From positions 1 to 58,780 of the IMG/VR virus record IMGVR_UViG_3300008459_000049: DNA of 58,780 nt; one strand, given 5' to 3'. A model generated the notes under the pieces. That model was not told the origin of the DNA, searched no databases, and saw only the letters and a program-made list of their open reading frames with translations. The DNA is from a virus. Below, piece by piece: positions 46,702 to 54,027 of the stretch (positions are counted from its first letter, which is position 1; each line of letters begins with the position of its first letter). A program made the position numbers and the translations under genes.

Positions 46702-47322
46702 TTATCCTTGGGTAAATCTTTTTAGTAATTCTTCATAAACTTCAGTTTCGTGTTGATTCATTCTATCTTTTAATAATCTATCTTTTTTTTGAAATAATTG
46801 TTCATAAGGCATAGAATCTTCTTTTTTTGTTTCTTCTTTTGTATCTTTAACAACAACTTTTTTTGATTCGCTCATAACAATTTTATCCTTTTCTTTTGTT
46901 CTTTCTAATTTTTTGCCATCACACCAATCACGGAAAATCATATTTCCTCGCTCAAAAGCTTCACGTTCCATTTCACGAAGTCCTTCGTCATGCGAAGCAT
47001 AAGCTGGATCGCTAGCTGTCTTACTTAAATCTAACCGCTCTGTATCACCTCTACAGTTTTGTTCATGATGAACAAGCTCATGCGCTAACGATCTTAAAAC
47101 ATCCTTTGGGTGTCTCTCTGCTGTATACAAAAATATTTGTTCAGAATGTGGATCATAAAATCCTGTTTTCCCAAATATATCATCAGCATTTTCTAAATCT
47201 TCTTTTAAAAATATTTTTGGTTTTCTATCTATCTTGCGGAGATGCTCACAAGCATAATTATATAATTCTTTTATATATTTTTTTAGCTCATCTTTAGATA
47301 TTTGTTCTGTTAACAAAAACAT
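46702..47322 (-). CDS. Putative zinc metalloprotease (HELVHHEQ)
   Basis: Start is uncertain: the frame opens with TTG at 47334, and I use ATG at 47322. Residues ~80-90 contain LAHELVHHEQNCRG, a HExxH site; a Glu downstream in a helical region could complete the zinc site. SprT-like in size. The C-terminal third is a charged helix. A terminator lies just upstream at 47341. The role in the phage is unknown. Confidence 0.65.
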   Translation of the reverse strand: MFLLTEQISKDELKKYIKELYNYACEHLRKIDRKPKIFLKEDLENADDIFGKTGFYDPHSEQIFLYTAERHPKDVLRSLAHELVHHEQNCRGDTERLDLSKTASDPAYASHDEGLREMEREAFERGNMIFRDWCDGKKLERTKEKDKIVMSESKKVVVKDTKEETKKEDSMPYEQLFQKKDRLLKDRMNQHETEVYEELLKRFTQG

Positions 47323-47340
47323 ATATTTTTCCAATAAAAA

Positions 47341-47370
47341 AACTACTTATACCTTTTAGCATAAGTAGTT
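47341..47370 (-). terminator. Intrinsic terminator
   Basis: Perfect 10-bp stem AACTACTTAT/ATAAGTAGTT with a ten-base loop, followed on the minus strand by T7. It closes the transcript from the 45-residue gene before the zincin gene. Confidence 0.85.
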
Positions 47371-47393
47371 TCAAAAAATATTAAATGTAAATT

Positions 47394-47531
47394 TTAATAA
47401 ATATCTATTATTAGAACTGTTTCATCTTCTTTTTTTATTTCTTGCTGTTTTTGCAGCCAAAGCTGATATTCATAGCTGTTGTCTGGTAGTTCTAATTGGA
47501 TTTCTGCTAACTCTGAATCTTTATTTTTCAT
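47394..47531 (-). CDS. Small hypothetical protein (45 aa)
   Basis: ATG at 47531 with GGAGG nine bases upstream; a longer frame starts inside the terminator at 47553 and is rejected. Protein MKNKDSELAEIQLELPDNSY ... ETVLIIDIY. Acidic, no motif. Confidence 0.6.
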   Translation of the reverse strand: MKNKDSELAEIQLELPDNSYEYQLWLQKQQEIKKEDETVLIIDIY

Positions 47532-47552
47532 GTTAATTCCTCCAAAAAAATA

Positions 47553-47573
47553 CCGCCTATAATATCTAGGCGG
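47553..47573 (-). terminator. Intrinsic terminator
   Basis: CCGCCTA/TAGGCGG seven-bp stem, seven-base loop, then T7 on the minus strand (47550-47544). It lies directly before the GGAGG site of the next gene. Confidence 0.85.
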
Positions 47574-47590
47574 CAAAAAAATGAAAGGAA

Positions 47591-47776
47591 TTAAGCTCTC
47601 GGCATAATAGAGTAAAATTTATCTATTCCAAATTTTTCTATAAATTCTTCAAACTGATCAGGATAATCTTTAAGAATATATAATATAACTTGCAATTGCT
47701 TTTGTTTGCTTGCTTTATGCATTAGATATGGAATACTATCCATAAAATTTTGTGATAACGGTGGTTTTTGAGACAT
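47591..47776 (-). CDS. Hypothetical protein (61 aa)
   Basis: Helical, basic start MSQKPPLSQNFMDSIPYLMH, a motif YPDQFEEFIEKFGIDKFYSI. No family. Lies between the exonuclease gene and a terminator. Confidence 0.62.
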   Translation of the reverse strand: MSQKPPLSQNFMDSIPYLMHKASKQKQLQVILYILKDYPDQFEEFIEKFGIDKFYSIMPRA

Positions 47777-47787
47777 ATCTATCCGAT

Positions 47788-48351
47788 TTAAAAAGTATAA
47801 AATTGAAAGTCTATTTTTTCATCAACAAGCCGTTGCCAAACTTTTAATGTTCTATGACAATCAACCAGAGCGGTATGTGTTCTTCCATCAGAAGAAATTT
47901 TATAATGTTCACACAATTTATCCATTGAAGTGCTTTTTATAACTTTTCTTTCAACAAGAGTTTGTGCCATTCTTTTTGTATCTATGTAATTTGGAAATTT
48001 TGGCGGAAGATAATTTAGATTAACAAATGATTGTTTTATAAACCTTAAATCAAAATTAAGATTCTGACCAAGCATTAGATCACAGCTTTCAATAGCAAGA
48101 CGTATTTGTGATACACACTTAGAAAACGGCACAGAACCACGCCATTTATCTTTTGTATATCCATTTATACGCAACGCTTCAGGGCTAGCAGATTCAATTC
48201 TTTGAGGAGCGATAAGAAATTCACGCTCTTCAAGAATTTTTATTGAATTATCTGCTTCGCTTAAATTAACGATTATATATCCTAATTGAATTATTTCATG
48301 TTTTAGGATATCAAGCCCTGTTGTCTCTGTGTCTAATACTATTATTTTCAT
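47788..48351 (-). CDS. DEDDh 3'-5' exonuclease (DnaQ-like)
   Basis: 187 residues: KIIVLDTETTGLDIL (first acidic pair), LGQNLNFDLRF, and HTALVDCHRTLKVW (His and Asp) give the complete DEDDh site. Family acts as proofreading or RNA/DNA-end exonuclease (RNase T / DnaQ type). It overlaps the HNH gene by four bases; role in phage DNA metabolism. Confidence 0.9.
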   Translation of the reverse strand: MKIIVLDTETTGLDILKHEIIQLGYIIVNLSEADNSIKILEEREFLIAPQRIESASPEALRINGYTKDKWRGSVPFSKCVSQIRLAIESCDLMLGQNLNFDLRFIKQSFVNLNYLPPKFPNYIDTKRMAQTLVERKVIKSTSMDKLCEHYKISSDGRTHTALVDCHRTLKVWQRLVDEKIDFQFYTF

Positions 48352-48860
48352 CTATTTAACCAAAATTTCCAACTTGGATGTAAGTAGTTTTCATTATAAA
48401 AACCCTTTATTTCATTTACAAAAGGCAGACTATGCGGCTTTTTTGGCTGCTTTAGCAGCTTAAAACCAACATCCTTAAGAGTCTTGTCAGCCTTTTTTTG
48501 ATTACAAGATTCGCAACAAACTACAACATTATCCCATGTTGTTTTACCGCCATAAACTTTTGGATTGATATGATCAAGGGTAAAATTATTTATATTAATC
48601 TGCTTTGCACAATATTGACAAGTACCCTCATCACGCAACCAAACATTTTTTCTTGAGAATCTAACAGAGTTAATTTTTTTACCTCTTGTTGTTTTCATAA
48701 CAACAACAGATGGAATCTTTAATGAAAAAGATGTAGAATGAACTTCTGTATCATACTCCTCAAGAGGGATGATTTTATTTAAGAACAATAGACTAATTGC
48801 CTTCTGCCATGAAATAGTGCCAATCGGCTCATAATTAGAGCCTAAAGTTAAGACCCGCAT
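48348..48860 (-). CDS. HNH endonuclease, McrA-like
   Basis: Start chosen at the ATG at 48860 with AAGGAG upstream; an earlier start adds eight residues that look like promoter sequence. MRVLTLGSNYEPIGTISWQK is typical of a phage HNH family. The core CQYCAKQI, FTLDHINPKVYGGKTTWDNV followed by VVCCESCNQKKADKTL gives the zinc-bound HNH. Strong promoter at 48880. Confidence 0.88.
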   Translation of the reverse strand: MRVLTLGSNYEPIGTISWQKAISLLFLNKIIPLEEYDTEVHSTSFSLKIPSVVVMKTTRGKKINSVRFSRKNVWLRDEGTCQYCAKQININNFTLDHINPKVYGGKTTWDNVVVCCESCNQKKADKTLKDVGFKLLKQPKKPHSLPFVNEIKGFYNENYLHPSWKFWLNR

Positions 48861-48879
48861 ATTCAACTCCTTGCCAATT

Positions 48880-48908
48880 ATCATAGCATCAGCGATCCTC
48901 TACGTCAA
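48880..48908 (-). promoter_or_regulatory. Sigma70 promoter (TTGACG-17-TATGAT)
   Basis: Minus strand TTGACG, 17 bases, TATGAT, just upstream of the HNH gene; then ATTGGC and AAGGAG. Confidence 0.8.
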
Positions 48909-48912
48909 CAGC

Positions 48913-49143
48913 TTATTCACTAACTTTGGGTATAAACTCTTCATTAACATGTCCACATTTGGCGCAGCCAAAAGTTTGGACGGGAAAATTAACTTCACGA
49001 CCATTAGGTGACATAAGAGCAGAAACTTTTTTTAGCATAAAAACGGGGCTAAAAAATAAATTACCGCAACCATCACATTTGTAATCAGTTGCGGAAGCAA
49101 CCGCTTGCTTAGAAAGTCTTGGGGGTGAATCAGATAAATCCAT
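48913..49143 (-). CDS. Zinc-ribbon protein (76 aa)
   Basis: Contains CDGCGNLFFSP and FGCAKCGHVNEEF, CxxC pairs of a small zinc ribbon; otherwise MDLSDSPPRLSKQAVASATD. Similar ribbons occur in many T4-like phages, function unknown. An AAAGGAG ribosome site precedes the start. Confidence 0.7.
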   Translation of the reverse strand: MDLSDSPPRLSKQAVASATDYKCDGCGNLFFSPVFMLKKVSALMSPNGREVNFPVQTFGCAKCGHVNEEFIPKVSE

Positions 49144-49258
49144 ATTAAAACTCCTTTGTTTTATCTATATTAGAACAATTTAGTACAAAATTTAAGGATT
49201 TTTAAATTTAACAACAAAATATTCATAATATATAGTCGGCAACAAGGGAGACAACCAT

Positions 49259-49816
49259 ATGCCAACAAAAATTTGCACAGCATGTAATATAGAAAAAAGT
49301 ATAGAAGAATTTCATAGAGTAGAAAAAGGTTCAGAAAAAAGAAGAGCGCAATGCGTTGAATGCAAGAGCAGCAAGTGGAAAACATATTACAGCAACGAAG
49401 AAAATAAAATTCATCACCTAAAAACAAAAAAAAGTTATCGGGAAAAAACCCGAAACTCAGAAACGCATATAATTATGCGTCTTATTGACCAGTCAAAAAA
49501 ACGTGCAAAGGAAAAAGGATTCCAGCATACAATAACACAAACAGATATCCAGTTACCAAAACACTGCCCAGTATTAGGCTTAAAATTAGTCGCAAACAAG
49601 GGCGAAGTATCCAGCAATTCATATTCGCTTGATCGCGTCAGATCAGATGGCGGATACACACCAGATAATATACAGGTTCTATCTTTTAGAGCAAACTCCC
49701 TAAAAGGCGATGGAACATGCGAAGAGCATCTAAAGATAGCAAGTTATATAAATAAGGAAGAAAACCCGTTTAAACGGCTCGTAAACGCGTTTAAAGCGTT
49801 TATCTTGATGCTCTAG
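49259..49816 (+). CDS. HNH-type endonuclease, plus strand
   Basis: Second plus-strand gene. Begins MPTKICTACNIEKSIEEFHR with a zinc knuckle; the core SLDRVRSDGGYTPDNIQVLS followed by FRANSLKGD resembles the SxDRI...GYxxxN...AN pattern of phage homing endonucleases. Ribosome site AAGGGAG. It ends two bases from the converging 275-residue gene. As the only plus gene in the area, it is likely a mobile insertion. Confidence 0.8.
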   Translation: MPTKICTACNIEKSIEEFHRVEKGSEKRRAQCVECKSSKWKTYYSNEENKIHHLKTKKSYREKTRNSETHIIMRLIDQSKKRAKEKGFQHTITQTDIQLPKHCPVLGLKLVANKGEVSSNSYSLDRVRSDGGYTPDNIQVLSFRANSLKGDGTCEEHLKIASYINKEENPFKRLVNAFKAFILML

Positions 49817-49818
49817 GG

Positions 49819-50646
49819 TCAATCACCTAATACGCGATTAAAAAGGGTGTCAGCTTCTTTACGCAAGATTTTATAGATCTTGTCGGTGGATTCAAAATTA
49901 TCCTCCATGAATTTGTCACCCTTTCCCTTCATGCTCTTAAAAGTAGGAACAAGCTCTTTGCTATAATAAGCTTTGTTAACCGAATCACCAACTTCGGGAT
50001 GACCAACAGGAACATCGCAATCATCCACTTTTGTTGCTGTCCGATGATCAGGAGGAAGATCCATTTGCGTTACAATATTTGGATCGTTTCCCTTCATATC
50101 CTCTGCGGAAGGTTTTTCAAAGGTTGGTGTTCCATCTTTGTTAAAATGGGTTGTCACCTTGCCCTTCTCTTTTGAATCAAAGCTTTTCCACATACCAGCC
50201 GCCGAATTGGAGACAGAGAAGCGATCTGGCATAACAGGACGACCTTTTAGAGAAGCATATGCAAGACCTAATTTATACAGCAATTTACCATAACCACGTC
50301 CAACATACTTTTCATGCATAGCAGATGATGACATGTTGATTGCATTAAAACAGGGTTGCTTAACCCAGCTATCTTCAGAAAGAGTTATTGCACCAGCAAG
50401 AAGTGGTTGTGGATAATTTGCAGCATTCACAAACCGCATCTCGTCACCAACGATAATACGGTTTGGAATCTTGCCACCCGGTGGTATTTTAAAGTAGCCG
50501 CGTTTCTTATCTAAGATAGCGGAAAAAGTATTTAAATCGACAAGAAAGAAGCGACTCTCATCACTTGTATCAACAAGAAGCGCAAGATTCTCTGTTTGAA
50601 CAGGTTTTTTCTTGGCTTCGTTTAATTTTATCCTAATTTTGATCAT
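49819..50646 (-). CDS. GNAT-fold-like protein (275 aa)
   Basis: ATG at 50646 (MIKIRIKLNEAKKKPVQTEN). The segment MHEKYVGRGYGKLLYKLGLA resembles the acetyl-CoA loop of GNAT acetyltransferases (R/QxxGxG). The C-terminal half is charged and helical. No clear substrate. The N-terminal basic/helical 'LNEA' beginning resembles capsid-targeting starts of phage internal proteins, which would be interesting but needs testing. A hairpin-rich leader lies at 50656-50740. Confidence 0.6.
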   Translation of the reverse strand: MIKIRIKLNEAKKKPVQTENLALLVDTSDESRFFLVDLNTFSAILDKKRGYFKIPPGGKIPNRIIVGDEMRFVNAANYPQPLLAGAITLSEDSWVKQPCFNAINMSSSAMHEKYVGRGYGKLLYKLGLAYASLKGRPVMPDRFSVSNSAAGMWKSFDSKEKGKVTTHFNKDGTPTFEKPSAEDMKGNDPNIVTQMDLPPDHRTATKVDDCDVPVGHPEVGDSVNKAYYSKELVPTFKSMKGKGDKFMEDNFESTDKIYKILRKEADTLFNRVLGD

Positions 50647-50655
50647 GCTATAAAT

Positions 50656-50740
50656 AGAACAACACCACAAGAAACTCCAGAAATTTTATCCGGAAATTTT
50701 TGTGGGGTTGTATATTTTGGGGAAGGGTGGGTGTTGTTCT
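50656..50740 (-). promoter_or_regulatory. Leader with two competing hairpins
   Basis: Segment AGAACAACACC at 50656 can pair perfectly with GGTGTTGTTCT at 50730, or its neighbour ACAACaCCACAA can pair with TTGTGGgGTTGT at 50700, so the two stems compete. It sits directly upstream of the 275-residue gene. Function is unproved. Confidence 0.5.
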
Positions 50741-50741
50741 A

Positions 50742-51095
50742 TTATTCTTCGTTAACGGTATCAGAATCACCAGCACTTTTTGAATGAGCGCTGCTTAGAT
50801 ATTTATATATACTTTCTAGTTGATCAGATAATTCTTTTATTTTTGCTAATGTGTCTTTTTTAGCTCTTTCGTTTTTTACATATACTTCAATTACCGAACC
50901 AATTTCTGCTCGTAGATCCGCAGCAACATTTGCAATATTAAATATTGTTTGTGTAAAGCGTGGTAATGGACCTGGTGCATACCTTCTAGTATCTTGATCA
51001 TAATTTGTGTAACCACCACCCATGAATTTGACATCATGCACTTCTTCTAGCTGTTCTACGATTAACTTGCGTAGGTATTCTTTTGTTATTTTCAT
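50742..51095 (-). CDS. Hypothetical protein (117 aa)
   Basis: ATG at 51095, one base from the previous stop, with AAAGGG upstream. MKITKEYLRKLIVEQLEEVH is a basic helical start; the rest is mostly helical with a Ser/Asp-rich end. Similar starts occur in neighbours (45418, 51097, 46702), suggesting a common targeting element. No function recognised. Confidence 0.6.
   Translation of the reverse strand: MKITKEYLRKLIVEQLEEVHDVKFMGGGYTNYDQDTRRYAPGPLPRFTQTIFNIANVAADLRAEIGSVIEVYVKNERAKKDTLAKIKELSDQLESIYKYLSSAHSKSAGDSDTVNEE
51051..51051. other. No separate feature
   Basis: Placeholder for the short junction between 50742-51095 and 51097: no intergenic sequence beyond one base. Confidence 0.1.
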
Positions 51096-51096
51096 G

Positions 51097-52131
51097 TTAT
51101 AATCCCTTTTGTAAAATTCTTTTAACTGCACCTGTTACAAGATCAACTCCTCCATCATTTGCTTGTATCTTTTTTGTAACCTTTATCAAAACTCGCGCAA
51201 TGGATTCTGGGTCATTTTTATGAGCAGCATCAAGATGTTTCATTGCGTCACGAACGTCATCCGCTGTTAAATTTTTTGCTAATTCGGGTGCTGATTTAAC
51301 CGCACCAGCAACAGATGTAACTGCATTAGAAACTTGTCCAGCTGCATCGCTAGCAGCATTAACAGCAGAATGGAACACATCAGCAAATGGATTACCAGCC
51401 ATTGTTGCTTTGCCTTTTGCAACAGAAATAGCATCAGATAGAACTCGATTTACCAATTCACTTGTTGTGGCATCTAGTTTTTTATTAGTTGTAATCATGT
51501 CAACAAGTTTGTTTGCAATGTTTGCATCAATACCGCTTGTTTGTTGGAATGAGGTATCTTTTAATACATCTATAACCGCTTTTGCATCACCTGTTAAATT
51601 TGCAACATCGCCACCAACTTGACGAACGGCAACCTCTGCATGGGCAGATGAAATACCGTATTTCCAGACAAGATAGGCAAACGCAGCAACCGATATAATT
51701 TTTAGTAAATCTTTTATTAAACCGTATGCAGTTGGGTGACTCTTTTTAAAAGCGGAGATAAATGAGTCAATCTTCTTGCAGAATTCAATTGCTTTACGAC
51801 CAGCGGATTTAGCTAGTGAAAGAGCTTTTGAGAGCATCCCTTTTACTTTTTCTACAACTGCACCTTTTATTTTTGAGAAGGTTCCCGATATGCCACCAAG
51901 TGCTTCATTAAGAACTTCTGGTGATTGGGATTCAAGCCATCTTAGGTCGTTGTTAATTGACTCAGAGAGGACTTGAACGTATTCCCTAGTTGATATATTT
52001 TTTGCGTTGTGTTCGGTGATCAGTTGTGATAGGGTAACTGTGCTGCCTTCTGAAAGTGGGATTTTTGTTGTATCTGTTTCTTTTATGAAAGTTCTCCACT
52101 CTTTCATAATTTTTTTCATGTTTGTTGACAT
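51097..52131 (-). CDS. Putative virion-internal membrane-type protein (344 aa)
   Basis: MSTNMKKIMKEWRTFIKETD is a helical, basic start. Residues ~80-130 are Ala/Lys-rich helices; a strong hydrophobic segment (LLKIISVAAFAYLVWKYGIS) follows at about residue 155. The remainder is Ala/Val/Asp-rich helical sequence. A membrane-active or injected protein is one reading. SD AAAGGAG. It is the last gene of the AT-rich segment. Confidence 0.6.
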   Translation of the reverse strand: MSTNMKKIMKEWRTFIKETDTTKIPLSEGSTVTLSQLITEHNAKNISTREYVQVLSESINNDLRWLESQSPEVLNEALGGISGTFSKIKGAVVEKVKGMLSKALSLAKSAGRKAIEFCKKIDSFISAFKKSHPTAYGLIKDLLKIISVAAFAYLVWKYGISSAHAEVAVRQVGGDVANLTGDAKAVIDVLKDTSFQQTSGIDANIANKLVDMITTNKKLDATTSELVNRVLSDAISVAKGKATMAGNPFADVFHSAVNAASDAAGQVSNAVTSVAGAVKSAPELAKNLTADDVRDAMKHLDAAHKNDPESIARVLIKVTKKIQANDGGVDLVTGAVKRILQKGL

Positions 52132-52153
52132 TTATATAGCTCCTTTGTGTTTC

Positions 52154-52162
52154 TATAAATAG
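52154..52162 (+). promoter_or_regulatory. TATAAATAG late-promoter-like element
   Basis: One of four TATAAATAG sites (also 41967 and 50649 on plus; 21051-21059 on minus). T4-type late promoters have a TATAAATA core used by gp55. Here it points rightward into the gene-free junction, so use is uncertain. Confidence 0.3.
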
Positions 52163-52408
52163 TATCTCGTAAATAAGAAATCTAGAAAAATGGCCCGTAG
52201 TTTAAAAATGCCCTAGCTCTTGTTTTTGAAAAAAATCTTTTTATCAAGCGAATAGTTTTCCGGTATTTTTTTATTCTATATTGACAAGGGGGGAAGGGGG
52301 AGGAGGGGGTGGCAGCTTTCAAACTTTTTTGAAAGTTCAAAAACAAAAAACAAAAACAAACAAAAACTTTTGTTCCAGCCGAAAACTTTTTAGTTTGACA
52401 AAAGAAAA

Positions 52409-52427
52409 AACCCGCGCTAGGCGGGTT
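52409..52427 (-). terminator. Intrinsic terminator after the 86-aa gene
   Basis: AACCCGC/GCGGGTT seven-bp stem, five-base loop, followed on the minus strand by six T. It ends the operon 53142-52434. Confidence 0.85.
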
Positions 52428-52433
52428 CCTTCC

Positions 52434-52694
52434 TTAGAGGTTAGCTGTTGGATCAACGCGAGGCGGTCGATCCCCGCGTGACGGTCCCCATTCCATTCGT
52501 TCCTTTATCTTTGATAGGTCTTCATTCCTCTTGTCTGCAATCGCTTGTAGGTTCTCCCGCTTGTATCCCCAACAAACAACCCCGTCCACCTTATCTCCCA
52601 CCATACTGATTAGTGCATATTGATTATACTCACCATCAGTCTTGAAACCAAGGGTGCCTGCCTCTTGCCTATCTACTACATTATAACGTGCCAT
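52434..52694 (-). CDS. Hypothetical early protein (86 aa)
   Basis: ATG at 52694 with GGAGG eight bases upstream; an earlier start is inside the SD and is rejected. MARYNVVDRQEAGTLGFKTD ... GVVCWGYKRENLQAIADKRN ... RPPRVDPTANL. Last gene of a four-gene early operon with 38-aa, 38-aa and 75-aa partners. No domain recognised. Confidence 0.68.
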   Translation of the reverse strand: MARYNVVDRQEAGTLGFKTDGEYNQYALISMVGDKVDGVVCWGYKRENLQAIADKRNEDLSKIKERMEWGPSRGDRPPRVDPTANL

Positions 52695-52695
52695 G

Positions 52696-52812
52696 TTAAC
52701 CTCCAAAGGTAAGAATGAATGCGGTGATAACGGAACCGCTCAAAGCTCCAAGTGCAAGGGAATAAAGAACAAGCTGGCGAACTTCCCGATCATTGTGCGT
52801 ATAGGTGATCAT
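52696..52812 (-). CDS. Tiny membrane protein (38 aa)
   Basis: MITYTHNDREVRQLVLYSLA has a hydrophobic C-terminal half (LGALSGSVITAFILTF). SD GGAGGGAAC. Its ATG overlaps the stop of the 38-residue basic protein (ACATGATC) and its stop is followed by GGAGG for the next gene. Too short for standard gene callers, but spacing argues it is real. Confidence 0.6.
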   Translation of the reverse strand: MITYTHNDREVRQLVLYSLALGALSGSVITAFILTFGG

Positions 52813-52925
52813 GTTCCCTCCAAGATCATCCGACGTGCAGTTAGACGAACCCGCTTGACAGCAACCCGCTTGCTGAACCGCTTCATCTTTCGGGATGAAT
52901 CACACCAGAAGAACTTACCAGTCAT
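52809..52925 (-). CDS. Tiny basic protein (38 aa)
   Basis: MTGKFFWCDSSRKMKRFSKR ... RRMILEGT. Highly basic, so nucleic-acid or membrane binding is possible. The ATG lies inside the end of the 75-residue gene. No homologue recognised. Confidence 0.5.
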   Translation of the reverse strand: MTGKFFWCDSSRKMKRFSKRVAVKRVRLTARRMILEGT

Positions 52926-53142
52926 AATCGGCCTCCGCACGAATGTCGTCAGCATAATCCTTACGCAGCTTCACCGCAATTTCGTAGTGTTCAAAAACCT
53001 GATGCCAATCAGCCAGTTCGTGGTTCTTCACTTCGGTCATAAAGTCACCAAACTCCTCACACTCAACAATCCAATCCCATCCCTTGGTGTAGTTCTTGCG
53101 AGCGTGCTGCTGGAGGGCATCAAACATTTCCTGATGGGTCAT
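52915..53142 (-). CDS. Early protein with YxxGWDxxVE motif (75 aa)
   Basis: MTHQEMFDALQQHARKNYTK GWDWIVECEEF. The NYTKGWDWIVE segment resembles YNEGWDELVES of the gene at 56123, so the two may be distant relatives. Acidic, helical. It starts the four-gene operon driven by the minus-strand promoter at 53306. Confidence 0.68.
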   Translation of the reverse strand: MTHQEMFDALQQHARKNYTKGWDWIVECEEFGDFMTEVKNHELADWHQVFEHYEIAVKLRKDYADDIRAEADYDW

Positions 53143-53248
53143 CTTGTCTCTCGCTTGTTGGTGTCGGTCAGTTCCGACTCAACGGTTATCTCATGGATGG
53201 CTGCGGAGTGCAACAAAAAAAGAGCAGGTCGATTGTTGTTTTTTTCTC

Positions 53249-53277
53249 TTGACACCGGGAAAAGGAGATGATATACT
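53249..53277 (+). promoter_or_regulatory. Sigma70-type promoter, rightward (module A)
   Basis: TTGACA, 17 bases, TATACT on the plus strand, facing the leftward promoter at 53306. A TTTTTTT run lies just upstream. Confidence 0.75.
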
Positions 53278-53283
53278 GAACGA

Positions 53284-53302
53284 GCCGCCGCAGCGCGGCG
53301 GC
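53284..53302. repeat. GC-rich hairpin between facing promoters (module A)
   Basis: GCCGCCGC/GCGGCGGC eight-bp stem, loop AGC, between the two -10 boxes. Confidence 0.9.
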
Positions 53303-53305
53303 CAG

Positions 53306-53334
53306 ATTTTACCACAAGCGGTTTCTGCTGTCAA
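53306..53334 (-). promoter_or_regulatory. Sigma70 promoter, leftward (module A)
   Basis: TTGACA, 17 bases, TAAAAT on the minus strand; drives the 53142-52434 operon. Confidence 0.82.
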
Positions 53335-53343
53335 GAGAAAAAA

Positions 53344-53370
53344 GCATCAAGGGTTGGCGATGTTTGACGC
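53344..53370 (-). terminator. Terminator of the 121-aa gene
   Basis: GCGTCAA pairs with TTGATGC (one G-T), 13-base loop, then six T, directly before the -35 box at 53334. Confidence 0.72.
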
Positions 53371-53374
53371 AGTG

Positions 53375-53418
53375 CAATGGGGATTGCAAGCCATTGTTCC
53401 GACCTACAATCCCCATTG
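53375..53418. repeat. 12-bp inverted repeat downstream of the 121-aa gene
   Basis: CAATGGGGATTG and CAATCCCCATTG, 20-base spacer; just after the stop of the 121-residue gene. Confidence 0.9.
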
Positions 53419-53428
53419 TTGCAATATG

Positions 53429-53794
53429 TTACTCCTTACGGCGATTGGCGTTCATCGCCTCACGACGCTCCCACAGATCACGCGCAAGCTCGCGGTCCAC
53501 ATCATGCCCACGCGAGAACGCGAGGATCATGTCAAACGCCTGAGAGGTAACAGAATCGCCACCTTCGGTCTTAGGAGCGGGCATCGAACCAGCGGGCCAG
53601 CTTCCACCATCACGACCCTTGCGAGTCTCCAGAACGCCCGTATCATGGGCGAACTTGATAAGGGAAGCGTTGTACTTCCCAACGTGCTGCATCACACCGC
53701 GAGGACAACCGCTGTTGTTGGCGGTGTTATACTGGCGAACGAACTCCACCAGAGCGTCGATCTGAGCCACGTCGATCTGCACCTTGTCACCCAT
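53429..53794 (-). CDS. Early protein, paralogue of the 120-aa gene
   Basis: ATG at 53794 with AAAGGTGG eight bases upstream (an in-frame GTG four codons earlier is rejected). The C-terminal half, AFDMILAFSRGHDVDRELARDLWERREAMNANRRK, is closely repeated in the gene at 55221. The middle has a GGSWPAGSMPAPK stretch. Helical, basic C-terminus. DNA- or protein-binding is plausible, not shown. The leader is about 280 bases and contains the large inverted repeat at 53913. Confidence 0.72.
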   Translation of the reverse strand: MGDKVQIDVAQIDALVEFVRQYNTANNSGCPRGVMQHVGKYNASLIKFAHDTGVLETRKGRDGGSWPAGSMPAPKTEGGDSVTSQAFDMILAFSRGHDVDRELARDLWERREAMNANRRKE

Positions 53795-53912
53795 AACAGC
53801 ATCCACCTTTCATGGAGGCGATCCATTCGCCTCACCGCAGCAGCATCACCGGCTGCCGACTCACCTTTTATCTCACACCAGCAGGAAGAGTGCAACCTTT
53901 TTTTTGCTCTAT

Positions 53913-54009
53913 CGGCAGAGTGCAGTTGCAATCCAGTTGCACTTGCAAGGCGATTGTAGTTGTCACCAGGTCCCAAGTGCAACTGGATTGCAACTGCACT
54001 TCTCTGCCG
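53913..54009. repeat. Large near-perfect inverted repeat (33 bp)
   Basis: Left arm CGGCAGAGTGCAGTTGCAAT (53913 on) and its matching right arm ending at 54009; three-base bulge, 28-base spacer. It lies in the leader of the 121-residue gene and precedes a T7 run. Confidence 0.9.
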
Positions 54010-54027
54010 GTGCGTGTTCTTTTTTTG

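Larger units (their letters stand above)
52132..52433. other. Gene-free junction with G-rich and A/C-rich tracts
   Basis: This 300-base stretch holds no convincing gene. It contains a TATAAATAG element (52154, plus strand), a G-tract cluster of GGGGGG, GGGGG, GG, GGGGG (about 52288-52312), a hairpin CTTTCAA...TTGAAAG just after it, an A/C-rich run, and the terminator at 52409. Base composition changes here from AT-rich to GC-richer. Confidence 0.75.

Noticed and set aside
47394-47576. Longer start of the 45-residue gene
   Set aside because: It begins within the intrinsic terminator at 47553 and lacks a ribosome site; the ATG at 47531 has GGAGG.
51051-51051. Feature entry at 51051
   Set aside because: It is only a junction note and holds no biological feature.
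52283-52313. G-quadruplex site
   Set aside because: Only three long G tracts; the fourth has two G, so a stable four-tract quadruplex is not assured.
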